64,000 nucleotides of DNA from Stenotrophomonas sp. SAU14A_NAIMI4_5 (lineage in GTDB: Bacteria > Pseudomonadota > Gammaproteobacteria > Xanthomonadales > Xanthomonadaceae), in NCBI RefSeq assembly GCF_003086795.1, contig NZ_CP026003.1, positions 81,430 to 145,429 of the forward strand. The letters run 5' to 3'. Under the pieces are notes generated by a model. The model saw nothing but the letters and a program-made list of their open reading frames with translations, was not told the origin of the DNA and did no database searches. The translations under genes were made by a program, and so were the position numbers. Each line of letters opens with the position of its first letter. Position 1 is the stretch's first letter. Below are positions 54,961 to 63,313 of the stretch, piece after piece.

Positions 54961-57900
54961 TTACGCGGCGCGTCGCAGGGTTTCAGTCAGCGACTCGATG
55001 CTGGCGGCCTTCGGTTTGACCAGCCAGAACTTGCCGATGTAATCGCGGAACTCATCCATGATCTGCTGCGCCCAGATACTGCCGGTCAGCTCGCGGTGGC
55101 GGCCGATCAGGCGGTGCAGGTGCTGACGGTAGTTCTCGAAGCCCTCGGCCGATACGCGGTGGATGTCGATCAGCTCATGGTTGTAGCGGTCGACGAAATC
55201 GCGATCGACGTCCAGCACGTAGGCCAGGCCACCGGTGAAGCCGGCGCCGAAGTTCAGGCCGACCTTGCCCAGCACCAGCACCACGCCGTCGGTCATGTAC
55301 TCGCAGCAGTGGTCACCGGCACCTTCCACCACCGCCAGTGCGCCGGAATTGCGCACCGCGAAGCGTTCGCCCGCGCGACCGGCGGCAAACAGCTCGCCAC
55401 CGGTGGCGCCGTACAGGCAGGTATTGCCGATGATGGCGGTGCTGCGGGCCTCGAAGCGCGCGCCGCGCGGCGGACGCACCACCAGGCGGCCGCCGGCCAT
55501 GCCCTTGCCGACGTAGTCGTTGGCTTCGCCTTCCACTTCCAGGTGCAGGCCGCCGACATTGAACGCGCCGAAGCTCTGCCCGGCACTGCCGCGGAAGCGC
55601 AGTTCCAGCGGTGCTTCGGCCATGCCCTGGTTGCCGTGCGCGCGGGCCACGGCACCGGCCAGGCGGGTGCCGATGCTGCGGTCGGTGTTGTGGATCAGGA
55701 AGCGGTGCTCGCCACCCTGCTTGTGCTCGATGGCCGGCGCCAGCAGGCCGTCCATCTGCGTGGCCAGGCTGTCCGGCGATTCGTACAGGCGCTGTGCGGC
55801 GCAGTGGCTGCCTTCGTAACGGGCATCGGCCAGCAGGCGCGACAGGTCCACGCGCACGCCGTCGCGCGGCGCGGCCTCGATCTGCCGCAGCAGGTCGGTG
55901 CGGCCGACGATCTCTTCCAGCGAACGCGCGCCCAGGTAGGACAGCCAGCCACGCACTTCCTCGGCCAGCAGGCGGAAGAAGTTCTCCACGCGCTCGGGCT
56001 GGCCGGTGAAGTGGTTCTCGCGCAGGCGGTCATCCTGGGTGGCCACGCCGGTGGCGCAGTTGTTGAGGTGGCAGATGCGCAGGTACTTGCAGCCCAGCAC
56101 GATCATCGGCGCGGTGCCGAAGCCGAAGCTGTCGGCACCCAGCAACGCGGCCTTGACCACGTCCAGGCCGGTCTTCAGGCCGCCGTCGGTCTGCAGCAGA
56201 GTGCGCCCGCGCAGGTCGTTGGCCAGCAGCGCCTGGTGCGCTTCGGCCACGCCCAGTTCCCACGGCACGCCGGCATAGCGGATGGAGCTGACCGGCGAAG
56301 CGCCGGTGCCGCCGTCATGGCCGGAAATGGTGATCAGGTCCGCGCCGGCCTTGACCACGCCGGCGGCAATCGTGCCCACGCCGGCATGGCTGACCAGCTT
56401 CACCGACACCAGCGCGGTCGGGTTGACCTGCTTGAGGTCGTAGATCAGCTGGGCCAGGTCTTCGATGGAATAGATGTCGTGGTGCGGCGGCGGCGAGATC
56501 AGGCCGATGCCCGGCTTGGCATAGCGCAGGCGGGCGATCAGTTCGTTGACCTTGTGGCCGGGCAGCTGGCCGCCTTCGCCGGGCTTGGCGCCCTGCGCGA
56601 CCTTGATCTGCAGCACTTCGGCATTGACCAGGTATTCGGCGGTGACACCGAAGCGGCCCGAGGCCACCTGCTTGATCTTGCTGCGCCGCGCGGTGCCGTA
56701 GCGCGCCGGGTCTTCGCCACCTTCGCCGGAGTTGCTGCGGCCGCCGAGGCGGTTCATGGCAATGGCCAGCGCTTCATGCGCTTCCGGCGACAGCGCGCCG
56801 AGGCTGATGGCCGCGGTGTCGAAGCGCGGGAACAGTTCGCTGGCGGGGGCGACCTCGTCCAGCGGTACCGGCGTGGCCGCCGGCACCAGTTCCAGCAGGT
56901 CGCGCAGCGCCGACGGCGGCCGTGCATGCACGGCATCGCAGTACTGCTGCCACGCACGCGGGTCACCGCTGCGCGCCGCGCGCTGCAGGGTGGTCACCAC
57001 GTCCGGGTTGTACATGTGGTACTCGCCGCCGTGCACGTACTTCAGCAGGCCGCCGACATCCACACCCTGCTGGGCATCCCAGGCCTGCGCGCAGAGTTCG
57101 CGTGCATCGGCATCCAGGCGGGCGAAGCCGGCACCACCGATGCGCGAGGCGGTATCGGGGAAGCACAGGTCGACCACTTCCGGTTCCAGGCCGATGATCT
57201 CGAACAGCTGCGCACCGCGGTAGCTGGCCACGGTACAGATGCCCATCTTCGAGATGATCTTCGACAGGCCCTTGTACACGCCCTTGCGGTAGCGGCGGCC
57301 GATCTGCGACTGCTCGCCGCCCTTGCTGAGCTTGAGGATGCCGCGGCGGCCCAGGTCGAACAGGGTCTGGTAGGCCAGGTACGGGTACACCGCAGTGGCG
57401 CCGAAGCCGAGCAGGCAGGCCATGTGGTGCGGGTCGCGCGCGGTGCCGGTCTCGACGATCAGGTTGACGTCGCAGCGCAGGCCCAGGTGCGAGAGGTGGT
57501 GGTGGATGGCACTGGTGGCCAGCAGGGCATGCACCATCGGCCGCCCGGCCACCGGATAGCGGTCGGACAGCAGCAGCATCACCATGCCCTCGCGGGCAGC
57601 TTGTTCGGCCTCGGCGCAGATGCGCTCGATGCCGGCGCGCAGGCCTTCGTCCTCGCTGTAGGACAGGTCGAGCAGGCGGTTGGCCTGCACGTACTGGTCC
57701 ATCTTCAGCAGCTGGCGCAGCTTGCGCTGGCTCAGCACCGGCGAGTTGAGGATGACGTGGTTCACCGTCTCCGGGCCGGCATGGAAGATGTTGGTCTCCT
57801 TGCCGAGCTGGGTGGACAGGGACATCGCGCAGTCTTCGCGCAGCGGATCGATCGGCGGGTTGGTGACCTGCGCGAAGGCCTGGCGGAAATAGTCGTACAG

Positions 57901-59415
57901 CGGGCGGCTGCGCTGGCTGAGCACGGCCATCGGCGTGTCATCACCCATCGAGCCGGTGGCTTCCTGCTCGGTCTCGGCCAGCGGCCGCAGCACCTGCTCC
58001 ACTTCCTCGCTGCTGAGCTGGTACAGCTTGTGGTAGCTGCGCAGGGTGCCTTCGTCGAAGGGCTCTTCCACCAGCGACGGATCGATCAGCTCGGTCTGCA
58101 GGTAGGTGACGCCCTGCTGCAGCCACTGCTTGTACGGCGCGCGGCCACGGTTGATGCGGTCGATGGCTTCCGAATCGAGCAGGTCGCCGCGCTTGAGGTC
58201 GATGGCGATCATCTCGCCCGGGCCGAGCTTGCCTTTGCGCACCACGCGCTCGGTCGGCACTTCCCACACGCCGGCTTCGGAGGCGACCAGGAAGTGGCGG
58301 TCGGCGGTCAGCATCCAGCGCGCCGGGCGCAGGCCGTTGCGGTCCAGCGTACACACCGCATAGCGGCTGTCGCAGGCGACGATGCCGGCCGGGCCGTCCC
58401 ACGGCTCGCTGTTCAGGCCATGGAACTCGTAGAACGCGGCCAGGTCGGGATCCTTGAACTCCAGCGACTGGGTCGCCGGCGGCACCAGGATGCGCAGCGC
58501 CTGGATCAGTTCCATGCCACCGGACACCATCAGCTCCAGCATGTTGTCCAGGCTCTGCGAATCCGAGCCGTGCATGGAGATGACCGGATCGAACTCGGCG
58601 ATGTCGAAGCGCGGGGTCTTCCACACCTTGCTGCGCGCCTGCGCCCAGCGGCGGTTGCCCTCGATGGTGTTGATCTCGCCGTTGTGGGCGAGCATGCGGA
58701 ACGGGTGCGCCAGCGGCCAGCGCGGCAGCGTGTTGGTGGAGAAGCGCTGGTGGAACACGATGGCGCTGGAAGCCAGTTCGCGGCGCTGCAGGTCCGGGAA
58801 GAAGCGGCTCAGCTTGTCCGGCAGCACCATGCCCTTGTAGCTGATCGCGTTGGGGCTGAGGGTGGTGACGTAGTAATCGGCATGCTCGCGCAGCTGCTGT
58901 TCGCTGCGGCGGCGGGCCAGGAACAGGGCCAGCGCGAAGCCGCCGTCGTCCTGGCCGACACCGGCGTCGACGAACACCTGTTCGATGCGCGGCAGCGTAT
59001 CGCGGGCCAGCTGGCCGCAGACGCTGTCATCGGTGGGCACTTCGCGCCAGCCGGCAACCTTGCAGCCGACCGCTTCCACCTGCGCCTGCAGCTGCGCGCG
59101 GCAGGCCTGCGCCGCCTCGGCATCGTGCGGCAGGAACACCAAGCCGGCGGCGAAGCGCGCACCCACGGTGATGCCTGCTTCGCTGGCCAGCAGTTTCAGG
59201 AAGGCATCGGGGCGGCGCAGCAGCAGGCCGCAGCCATCGCCGGTCAGCCCGTCGGCGGCGACGCCACCACGGTGGGTCATGCGCGAAAGCGCGGCGATGG
59301 CGGTGTCGACCAGTAGACGTGAGGGCTGGTCGTCGAGCTGCGCGACCATGCCGAATCCACAGGCATCGCGCTCGGAGCGCGGGTCGTAAAGCCCTTGGCG
59401 GTTGCGGGGGGCCAT
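54961..59415 (-). CDS. gltB: Glutamate synthase large subunit
   Basis: A 1484-residue protein, normal for GltB. A short propeptide (MAPRNRQGLYDPRSERDA) precedes Cys19 in CGFGMVAQ, the glutaminase nucleophile after processing. The synthase half has the 3Fe-4S Cys motif CKYLRICHLNNCATGVAT and FMN region GHDGGTGASPVSSIRYAG. The C-terminal GltB domain repeats GxxGG (KGMAGGRLVVRPPRGA). It makes two glutamates from glutamine and 2-oxoglutarate. GAGGTAGAG lies just before the ATG at 59415. Confidence 0.97.
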   Translation of the reverse strand: MAPRNRQGLYDPRSERDACGFGMVAQLDDQPSRLLVDTAIAALSRMTHRGGVAADGLTGDGCGLLLRRPDAFLKLLASEAGITVGARFAAGLVFLPHDAEAAQACRAQLQAQVEAVGCKVAGWREVPTDDSVCGQLARDTLPRIEQVFVDAGVGQDDGGFALALFLARRRSEQQLREHADYYVTTLSPNAISYKGMVLPDKLSRFFPDLQRRELASSAIVFHQRFSTNTLPRWPLAHPFRMLAHNGEINTIEGNRRWAQARSKVWKTPRFDIAEFDPVISMHGSDSQSLDNMLELMVSGGMELIQALRILVPPATQSLEFKDPDLAAFYEFHGLNSEPWDGPAGIVACDSRYAVCTLDRNGLRPARWMLTADRHFLVASEAGVWEVPTERVVRKGKLGPGEMIAIDLKRGDLLDSEAIDRINRGRAPYKQWLQQGVTYLQTELIDPSLVEEPFDEGTLRSYHKLYQLSSEEVEQVLRPLAETEQEATGSMGDDTPMAVLSQRSRPLYDYFRQAFAQVTNPPIDPLREDCAMSLSTQLGKETNIFHAGPETVNHVILNSPVLSQRKLRQLLKMDQYVQANRLLDLSYSEDEGLRAGIERICAEAEQAAREGMVMLLLSDRYPVAGRPMVHALLATSAIHHHLSHLGLRCDVNLIVETGTARDPHHMACLLGFGATAVYPYLAYQTLFDLGRRGILKLSKGGEQSQIGRRYRKGVYKGLSKIISKMGICTVASYRGAQLFEIIGLEPEVVDLCFPDTASRIGGAGFARLDADARELCAQAWDAQQGVDVGGLLKYVHGGEYHMYNPDVVTTLQRAARSGDPRAWQQYCDAVHARPPSALRDLLELVPAATPVPLDEVAPASELFPRFDTAAISLGALSPEAHEALAIAMNRLGGRSNSGEGGEDPARYGTARRSKIKQVASGRFGVTAEYLVNAEVLQIKVAQGAKPGEGGQLPGHKVNELIARLRYAKPGIGLISPPPHHDIYSIEDLAQLIYDLKQVNPTALVSVKLVSHAGVGTIAAGVVKAGADLITISGHDGGTGASPVSSIRYAGVPWELGVAEAHQALLANDLRGRTLLQTDGGLKTGLDVVKAALLGADSFGFGTAPMIVLGCKYLRICHLNNCATGVATQDDRLRENHFTGQPERVENFFRLLAEEVRGWLSYLGARSLEEIVGRTDLLRQIEAAPRDGVRVDLSRLLADARYEGSHCAAQRLYESPDSLATQMDGLLAPAIEHKQGGEHRFLIHNTDRSIGTRLAGAVARAHGNQGMAEAPLELRFRGSAGQSFGAFNVGGLHLEVEGEANDYVGKGMAGGRLVVRPPRGARFEARSTAIIGNTCLYGATGGELFAAGRAGERFAVRNSGALAVVEGAGDHCCEYMTDGVVLVLGKVGLNFGAGFTGGLAYVLDVDRDFVDRYNHELIDIHRVSAEGFENYRQHLHRLIGRHRELTGSIWAQQIMDEFRDYIGKFWLVKPKAASIESLTETLRRAA

Positions 59416-59588
59416 CTCTACCTCGATGCGAAATGAAATGAGCGGGGACACTCGTGCCCGCTCATTCCCTGGAGCGCATCGTGAGGCCACCGGATGCCTC
59501 GACTAAATCATAGTTGCTGCAACGCCGCAATACACGGTTGCGCGTGCAACCAAAACGCCGGCAAACCCTTGCCGGCGTTGGCTTTCAC

Positions 59589-59978
59589 TCAGCCGCAGCG
59601 GGCGCCGCTGACCAGGCCCTTTGCGTCCACCTCGATGTTCAGGCGATCGCCCAGGAACTCCATCGTGGCCACATCATTGGGCTTGAGCACGCGCACCTGG
59701 CTGGCGGCGGCATCTTCCTGGGCCTGCTTGCCCAGCGCATCGGTGTAGGCCTGGCCGACCAGACTCTGCACTTGGCTGGCATCGCAGGTGCCGGCCGGCG
59801 GTGCTTCGGTGGCCTTGCCGGCTTCATCGGCCGGCGCCTTGGCGGCTTCGGCGGCCTGCTGGGCGTGGGCGGTGGCCGAATCCTGCTCGTCCAGCGCTGG
59901 GGCCTGGCAGGCGGACAACGCCAGCACGGCCGGCAGCAGCAGGGCGGAGAGCGAACGGGCGCGGATCTGGAACGACAT
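59589..59978 (-). CDS. I78 family protease-inhibitor lipoprotein
   Basis: A 129-residue protein. The lipobox LALSAC gives the acylated Cys near residue 20. An Ala/Glu-rich linker (about 21-60) leads to an I78-type domain: TCDASQVQSLVGQAYTDALG, then VRVLKPNDVATMEF, then RLNIEVDAKGLVSGARCG, with the two Cys set for a disulphide. I78 members are potato-inhibitor-I-like serine protease inhibitors. ATG 59978 fits best, 5 bases from GGAG; ATG 59981 is too close. It may guard the envelope against serine proteases, for example the trypsin-like enzyme encoded at 41146. Confidence 0.8.
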   Translation of the reverse strand: MSFQIRARSLSALLLPAVLALSACQAPALDEQDSATAHAQQAAEAAKAPADEAGKATEAPPAGTCDASQVQSLVGQAYTDALGKQAQEDAAASQVRVLKPNDVATMEFLGDRLNIEVDAKGLVSGARCG

Positions 59979-60095
59979 CATGACTCCGGAAGAGAAGGGA
60001 CCGTGAAGACCCGAGCATAGCCGCGAACCCATCCTCACGTGTTTGTCTTGCGTTATTGACGCGTCGGCTGCACGGCGCTGTCCATGCTGCCAGCC

Positions 60096-61160
60096 ATGCC
60101 CACGACCCCCACCCCCGAACAACAGGCCGCACGCGCGGCGGGCCTGCGTTATGTCGATGACACCCAGCCCGGCATCAGCCGACGCCGCGCAGGCAAGGGT
60201 TTTGCCTACCGCGATGCTGATGGCCATGCGGTGCGCGATGCCTCCACCCTCCAGCGCATCCGCGCGCTGGCCATCCCGCCGGCCTACAACGCCGTATGGA
60301 TCTGCGCGCACGCCAACGGCCACCTGCAGGCCACCGGCCGCGATGCGCGAGGGCGCAAGCAGTACCGCTATCACGCCGAGTGGGCGGCAATGCGTGATTC
60401 GGGCAAATTCGACCGCACCATCGCCTTCGGAGAAGCGCTGCCTGCCCTGCGCCGCAGGCTCAGCCGCGACCTCAAGCAGCGTGGTTACCCGCGCGAGAAG
60501 GTGCTGGCGGTGGTGGTCGCGCTGCTGGCCGACACCCTGGTGCGGGTGGGCAATGAGACCTATGCCAAGGAAAACAAGTCCTATGGCCTGACCACGCTGC
60601 GCAACCGTCACCTCGACCTGCTGCGCGGGGGCCGCGTGCGCATGCGCTTCCGTGGCAAATCCGGGCAGCTGCATGAGGTAACCGTGGGCGACCGCCGGCT
60701 TGGCACCCTGGTGCGCGGCGTGCAGCAGCTACCGGGGCAGGCGCTGTTCCAGTACCGCGACGACGACGGTGTCGTGCAGCCGGTCGATTCCGGTGCGGTC
60801 AACGATTACCTGCGCGAGGTGATGGGCGAGGACTTCACCGCCAAGGATTTCCGCACCTGGGGCGGCACCCTGGCGGCGGTGCAGACCTTCGCCGCCACCG
60901 AGTTGCCGGAGCCGTCCAGCCAGCGAGCGCTGGCCAAGGCGCAGCGCGAGGTGGTGTGCCAGGTGGCCGCACGGCTGGGCAATACCCCGGCGGTCTGCCG
61001 CAAGGCCTATATCGACCCGTGCGTGTTTGCCGGCTGGGAGCGTGGCGAACTTACCGCGCTGGCAGGCCTGCGCGGACCGCGGCAGTGGGAGCAGGCGACG
61101 TTGAAAGTGCTGCGCCGGGCGCGGCGGCTGGCCAAGCGCAGCGGGGCAACGGCCGCGTAG
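60096..61160 (+). CDS. DNA topoisomerase IB
   Basis: A 354-residue enzyme. The catalytic residues are visible in the usual order: Arg in RVGNETYAKENKSYGLTTLR, Lys in MRFRGKSGQ, Arg in KDFRTWGGT, and Tyr305 in RKAYIDPCV. This is the small bacterial/poxvirus type that relaxes supercoils through a 3'-phosphotyrosine link. ATG 60096 is chosen (MPTTPTPEQQAARAAGLRY); ATG 60084 is also in frame. The TAG stop falls inside a REP head (GTAG at 61157). Confidence 0.92.
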   Translation: MPTTPTPEQQAARAAGLRYVDDTQPGISRRRAGKGFAYRDADGHAVRDASTLQRIRALAIPPAYNAVWICAHANGHLQATGRDARGRKQYRYHAEWAAMRDSGKFDRTIAFGEALPALRRRLSRDLKQRGYPREKVLAVVVALLADTLVRVGNETYAKENKSYGLTTLRNRHLDLLRGGRVRMRFRGKSGQLHEVTVGDRRLGTLVRGVQQLPGQALFQYRDDDGVVQPVDSGAVNDYLREVMGEDFTAKDFRTWGGTLAAVQTFAATELPEPSSQRALAKAQREVVCQVAARLGNTPAVCRKAYIDPCVFAGWERGELTALAGLRGPRQWEQATLKVLRRARRLAKRSGATAA

Positions 61161-61181
61161 CGTCGAGCGTGCTCGACGGCT
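61157..61181 (+). repeat. Single GTAG REP unit overlapping the topoisomerase stop codon
   Basis: GTAGCGTCGAGCGTGCTCGA starts the unit. The stem is CGTCGAGC/GCTCGACG around GT. It lies directly between two convergent genes whose coding sequences end at 61160 and 61183, so it is the sole separator and could terminate both. Confidence 0.78.
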
Positions 61182-61182
61182 G

Positions 61183-61527
61183 TTACCCGCAGTAGATCGC
61201 GGTGATATTGTTGGTGCGGCCGGTTTCAATCGTCAGGCGGTCACCGCCTTCCTGCGCCGCACCCGCCGCCGGATCGGCATTGCCGCTGGCGGTGTTACCG
61301 CTGCGCTCGCGGTTGCCGCGCAGAACCTGCACATGCAGGCTGTCGCTGTCCACGCGGGCGCGTTCGATGGTGACTGCCGAGGCAGCCAAGCCAACCGCGC
61401 CGCGCACCATGTTGGTGTGGCACTGGCCGGAAATCACGCCATCGATCGGCTGGATCTGGGCAACCGGACTGCTGCTGCAGGCAGCAAGGGCGAAGCAGAC
61501 GGCGGCGGTGGCAATCGCATGTTTCAT
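61183..61527 (-). CDS. Lipoprotein resembling I78 protease inhibitors
   Basis: A 114-residue protein with lipobox ALAAC (Cys17). The mature part has Cys in GQCHTNMVRG and a C-terminal RLTIETGRTNNITAIYCG. This parallels RLNIEVDAKGLVSGARCG of the I78 domain encoded at 59589-59978, so the C-terminal strands and disulphide may be the same fold. The middle has a NADPAAGAAQEGGD loop. The family assignment is by my reading of the pattern and is weaker than for its neighbour. GAGGA precedes the ATG by 9 bases. Confidence 0.6.
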   Translation of the reverse strand: MKHAIATAAVCFALAACSSSPVAQIQPIDGVISGQCHTNMVRGAVGLAASAVTIERARVDSDSLHVQVLRGNRERSGNTASGNADPAAGAAQEGGDRLTIETGRTNNITAIYCG

Positions 61528-61673
61528 CTGGGCATTCCTCGTGTCGTGGCTTGAAGAGTGCGACGACACGCGTGGTGGCGGAATGAATGCCGTGCACGTG
61601 ATGGACACGGCGCGCTCACTGCCGCTGACAGGCGAGATGGAGAGACTGCACGAGCGGCGCACGCCGCCCCCCG

Positions 61674-61696
61674 GTAGTGCCGGCCGCAGGCCGGCA
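61674..61696 (+). repeat. Single GTAG REP unit
   Basis: GTAGTGCCGGCCGCAGGCCG begins a GCCGGCC/GGCCGGC hairpin with a short loop. It lies 29 bases before the SDR start. Confidence 0.72.
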
Positions 61697-61724
61697 ACCC
61701 CATTCCCCTCCCGAGGAGACCTGC

Positions 61725-62831
61725 ATGGCCACCACCAAGAAGACCCCCGCCCGCCGCAAGGCATCGCCCAAGGTGCGCAAAGGCAGCACCGCGACGAAGA
61801 CCCCCGTCGAAACCGACCGCCCGCGCGTGGTGAAGACCGCCACCCGCAAGGCTGCCGCGAGCGACCCGCGCGCGGCACGCGTGGCATCGCGCCAGCGGCG
61901 CCTGCAGGACCAGGAGAGGGCCAAGGACGCACGCGCAACCAAAAAGGCAACGAAAAAGGCCGCCACCCAGGCCGGCGCACGCCGGCAGCCCGAAACGATG
62001 CCGGCGCAGCACCTGGCCAAGCCCGGCCACGAACATGCACTTGAACTTGCGCCGCGCTTCCTCGCCCCGGACTACGTCGGCAGCGGCAAGCTGCAGGGCA
62101 TGCGCGCGATCATTACCGGCGGTGATTCCGGCATCGGGCGCGCGGTGGCCGTGCTGTTCGCCCGCGAAGGCGCCGATGTCGCCGTGCTGCATCTGGATGA
62201 AGCGGAGGACGCGGACATCACCCGCCAGCACGTGGAACGCGAAGGCGGCCGTTGCGTGGTGATCGCCGGTGACGTGCGCGACCCGCGCTTCTGCGACCGG
62301 GCAGTGAAGCAGGTGGCCAAGGCTTTCGGCGGCATCGACATCCTGGTCAACAACGCGGCGTTCCAGCTGCATTGCGAGCGCCTGGAAGACCTGGAAGACG
62401 CGCACCTGCAGGAGACCCTGCAGACCAACATCGGCGGCTACATCCAGATGGCGCGGGCGGTGCTGCCGCATCTGGGCGAGGGCGCCAGCATCATCAACAC
62501 CGGCTCGGAAACCGGTCTGTTTGGCAGCAAGGCACTGATCGATTACTCGGCGACCAAGGGCGCCATCCATGCCTTCACCAAGGCGCTGGCCAGTCAGCTG
62601 CTGCCGCGTGGCATCCGTGTCAACTGCGTGGCGCCGGGCCCGGTGTGGACGCCGCTGAACCCGGCAGACAAGCAGGCGGAGGACGTGGCCGAGTTCGGCA
62701 AGAACAGTGACATGGGTCGCGCCGCGCAGCCGGAAGAGCTGTCGCCGGCCTACGTGTTCCTGGCTTCGCCGGCCTGTGCCAGTTACATCAGCGGGGCCAT
62801 CCTGCCGGTGATGGGCGGGCCGCACGGTTGA
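61725..62831 (+). CDS. Short-chain dehydrogenase with histone H1-like basic N-terminal tail
   Basis: A 368-residue protein. Residues 1-90 are rich in Lys, Arg, Ala and Thr: about 28 of the first 90 are Lys/Arg and only 7 are Asp/Glu (TTKKTPARRKASPKVRKG, KKATKKAATQAG). From about 125 comes an SDR of the YghA/YhdF type: TGGDSGIGRA (NAD site, 131-140), ILVNNAA, the Ser in INTGSETGLFG, YSATKGAI with Tyr/Lys, and CVAPGPVWTPLNP. The enzyme part is of standard length, so the tail is an added domain. GAGGAG lies 8 bases before the ATG. Such tails bind DNA in histone-like proteins; here that is a guess. Confidence 0.88.
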   Translation: MATTKKTPARRKASPKVRKGSTATKTPVETDRPRVVKTATRKAAASDPRAARVASRQRRLQDQERAKDARATKKATKKAATQAGARRQPETMPAQHLAKPGHEHALELAPRFLAPDYVGSGKLQGMRAIITGGDSGIGRAVAVLFAREGADVAVLHLDEAEDADITRQHVEREGGRCVVIAGDVRDPRFCDRAVKQVAKAFGGIDILVNNAAFQLHCERLEDLEDAHLQETLQTNIGGYIQMARAVLPHLGEGASIINTGSETGLFGSKALIDYSATKGAIHAFTKALASQLLPRGIRVNCVAPGPVWTPLNPADKQAEDVAEFGKNSDMGRAAQPEELSPAYVFLASPACASYISGAILPVMGGPHG

Positions 62832-62838
62832 CGGGGTG

Positions 62839-62861
62839 GTAGTGCCGGCCGCTGGCCGGCA
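62839..62861 (+). repeat. Single GTAG REP unit
   Basis: GTAGTGCCGGCCGCTGGCCG forms the same hairpin as at 9868 and 34733. It lies 8 bases after the SDR stop. Confidence 0.75.
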
Positions 62862-62899
62862 GCTATCCTCGGCGCACGCGAACAGAGGATGGGGTGGGC

Positions 62900-63313
62900 A
62901 TGGACGGCACCGTTGAATACCTGTGGCTGCCGCCGGACGCCATACCGCCCGAACGGACCCGCTCCCCTTACCGCGCCATTGTTGCTGTCGAAATCGCCGT
63001 GGAGGCCGAGTGGCAGGCACGGGTGAGCGACTGGCTGGTGCGCAGCGGTTGCCGCTACATGATGGCCTGGGGCATCGAGTGCAGCGGTTGGGATGATGCG
63101 GTGGACATGGCATCGCTGGAGGGCGAGGGCGCCGACGTTGTGATGACCACCTGGCATGAGCGCGACACTCTGGCGGAAGTATTCGCGTTCTGCGCCATTG
63201 CCCAGCACCCTATGCTGGAGCTGCCGCACACATTGGTGCTGCATGTGGCTGGGGTGGCCGACCGGGCGCGCGTGCTTGCCGGTGTTCAGGGCGCTGTAGC
63301 AGCAGGTGCATAG
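62900..63313 (+). CDS. DUF7684-like protein, unknown function
   Basis: A 137-residue soluble protein starting MDGTVEYLWLPPDAI. The core RSGCRYMMAWGIECSGWDDA and VVMTTWHERDTLAEVFAF match what I recall of DUF7684 proteins in proteobacteria. There is no signal peptide. No biochemical function is known. The ATG at 62900 is preferred to the GTG at 62894. Its last 28 bases overlap the end of the convergent hydrolase gene. Confidence 0.65.
   Translation: MDGTVEYLWLPPDAIPPERTRSPYRAIVAVEIAVEAEWQARVSDWLVRSGCRYMMAWGIECSGWDDAVDMASLEGEGADVVMTTWHERDTLAEVFAFCAIAQHPMLELPHTLVLHVAGVADRARVLAGVQGAVAAGA

Noticed and set aside
55096..59316. A 1406-codon open frame on the + strand
   Set aside because: It lies fully opposite gltB and reflects high GC third positions in that gene. 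It has no domain, start site or sensible composition.
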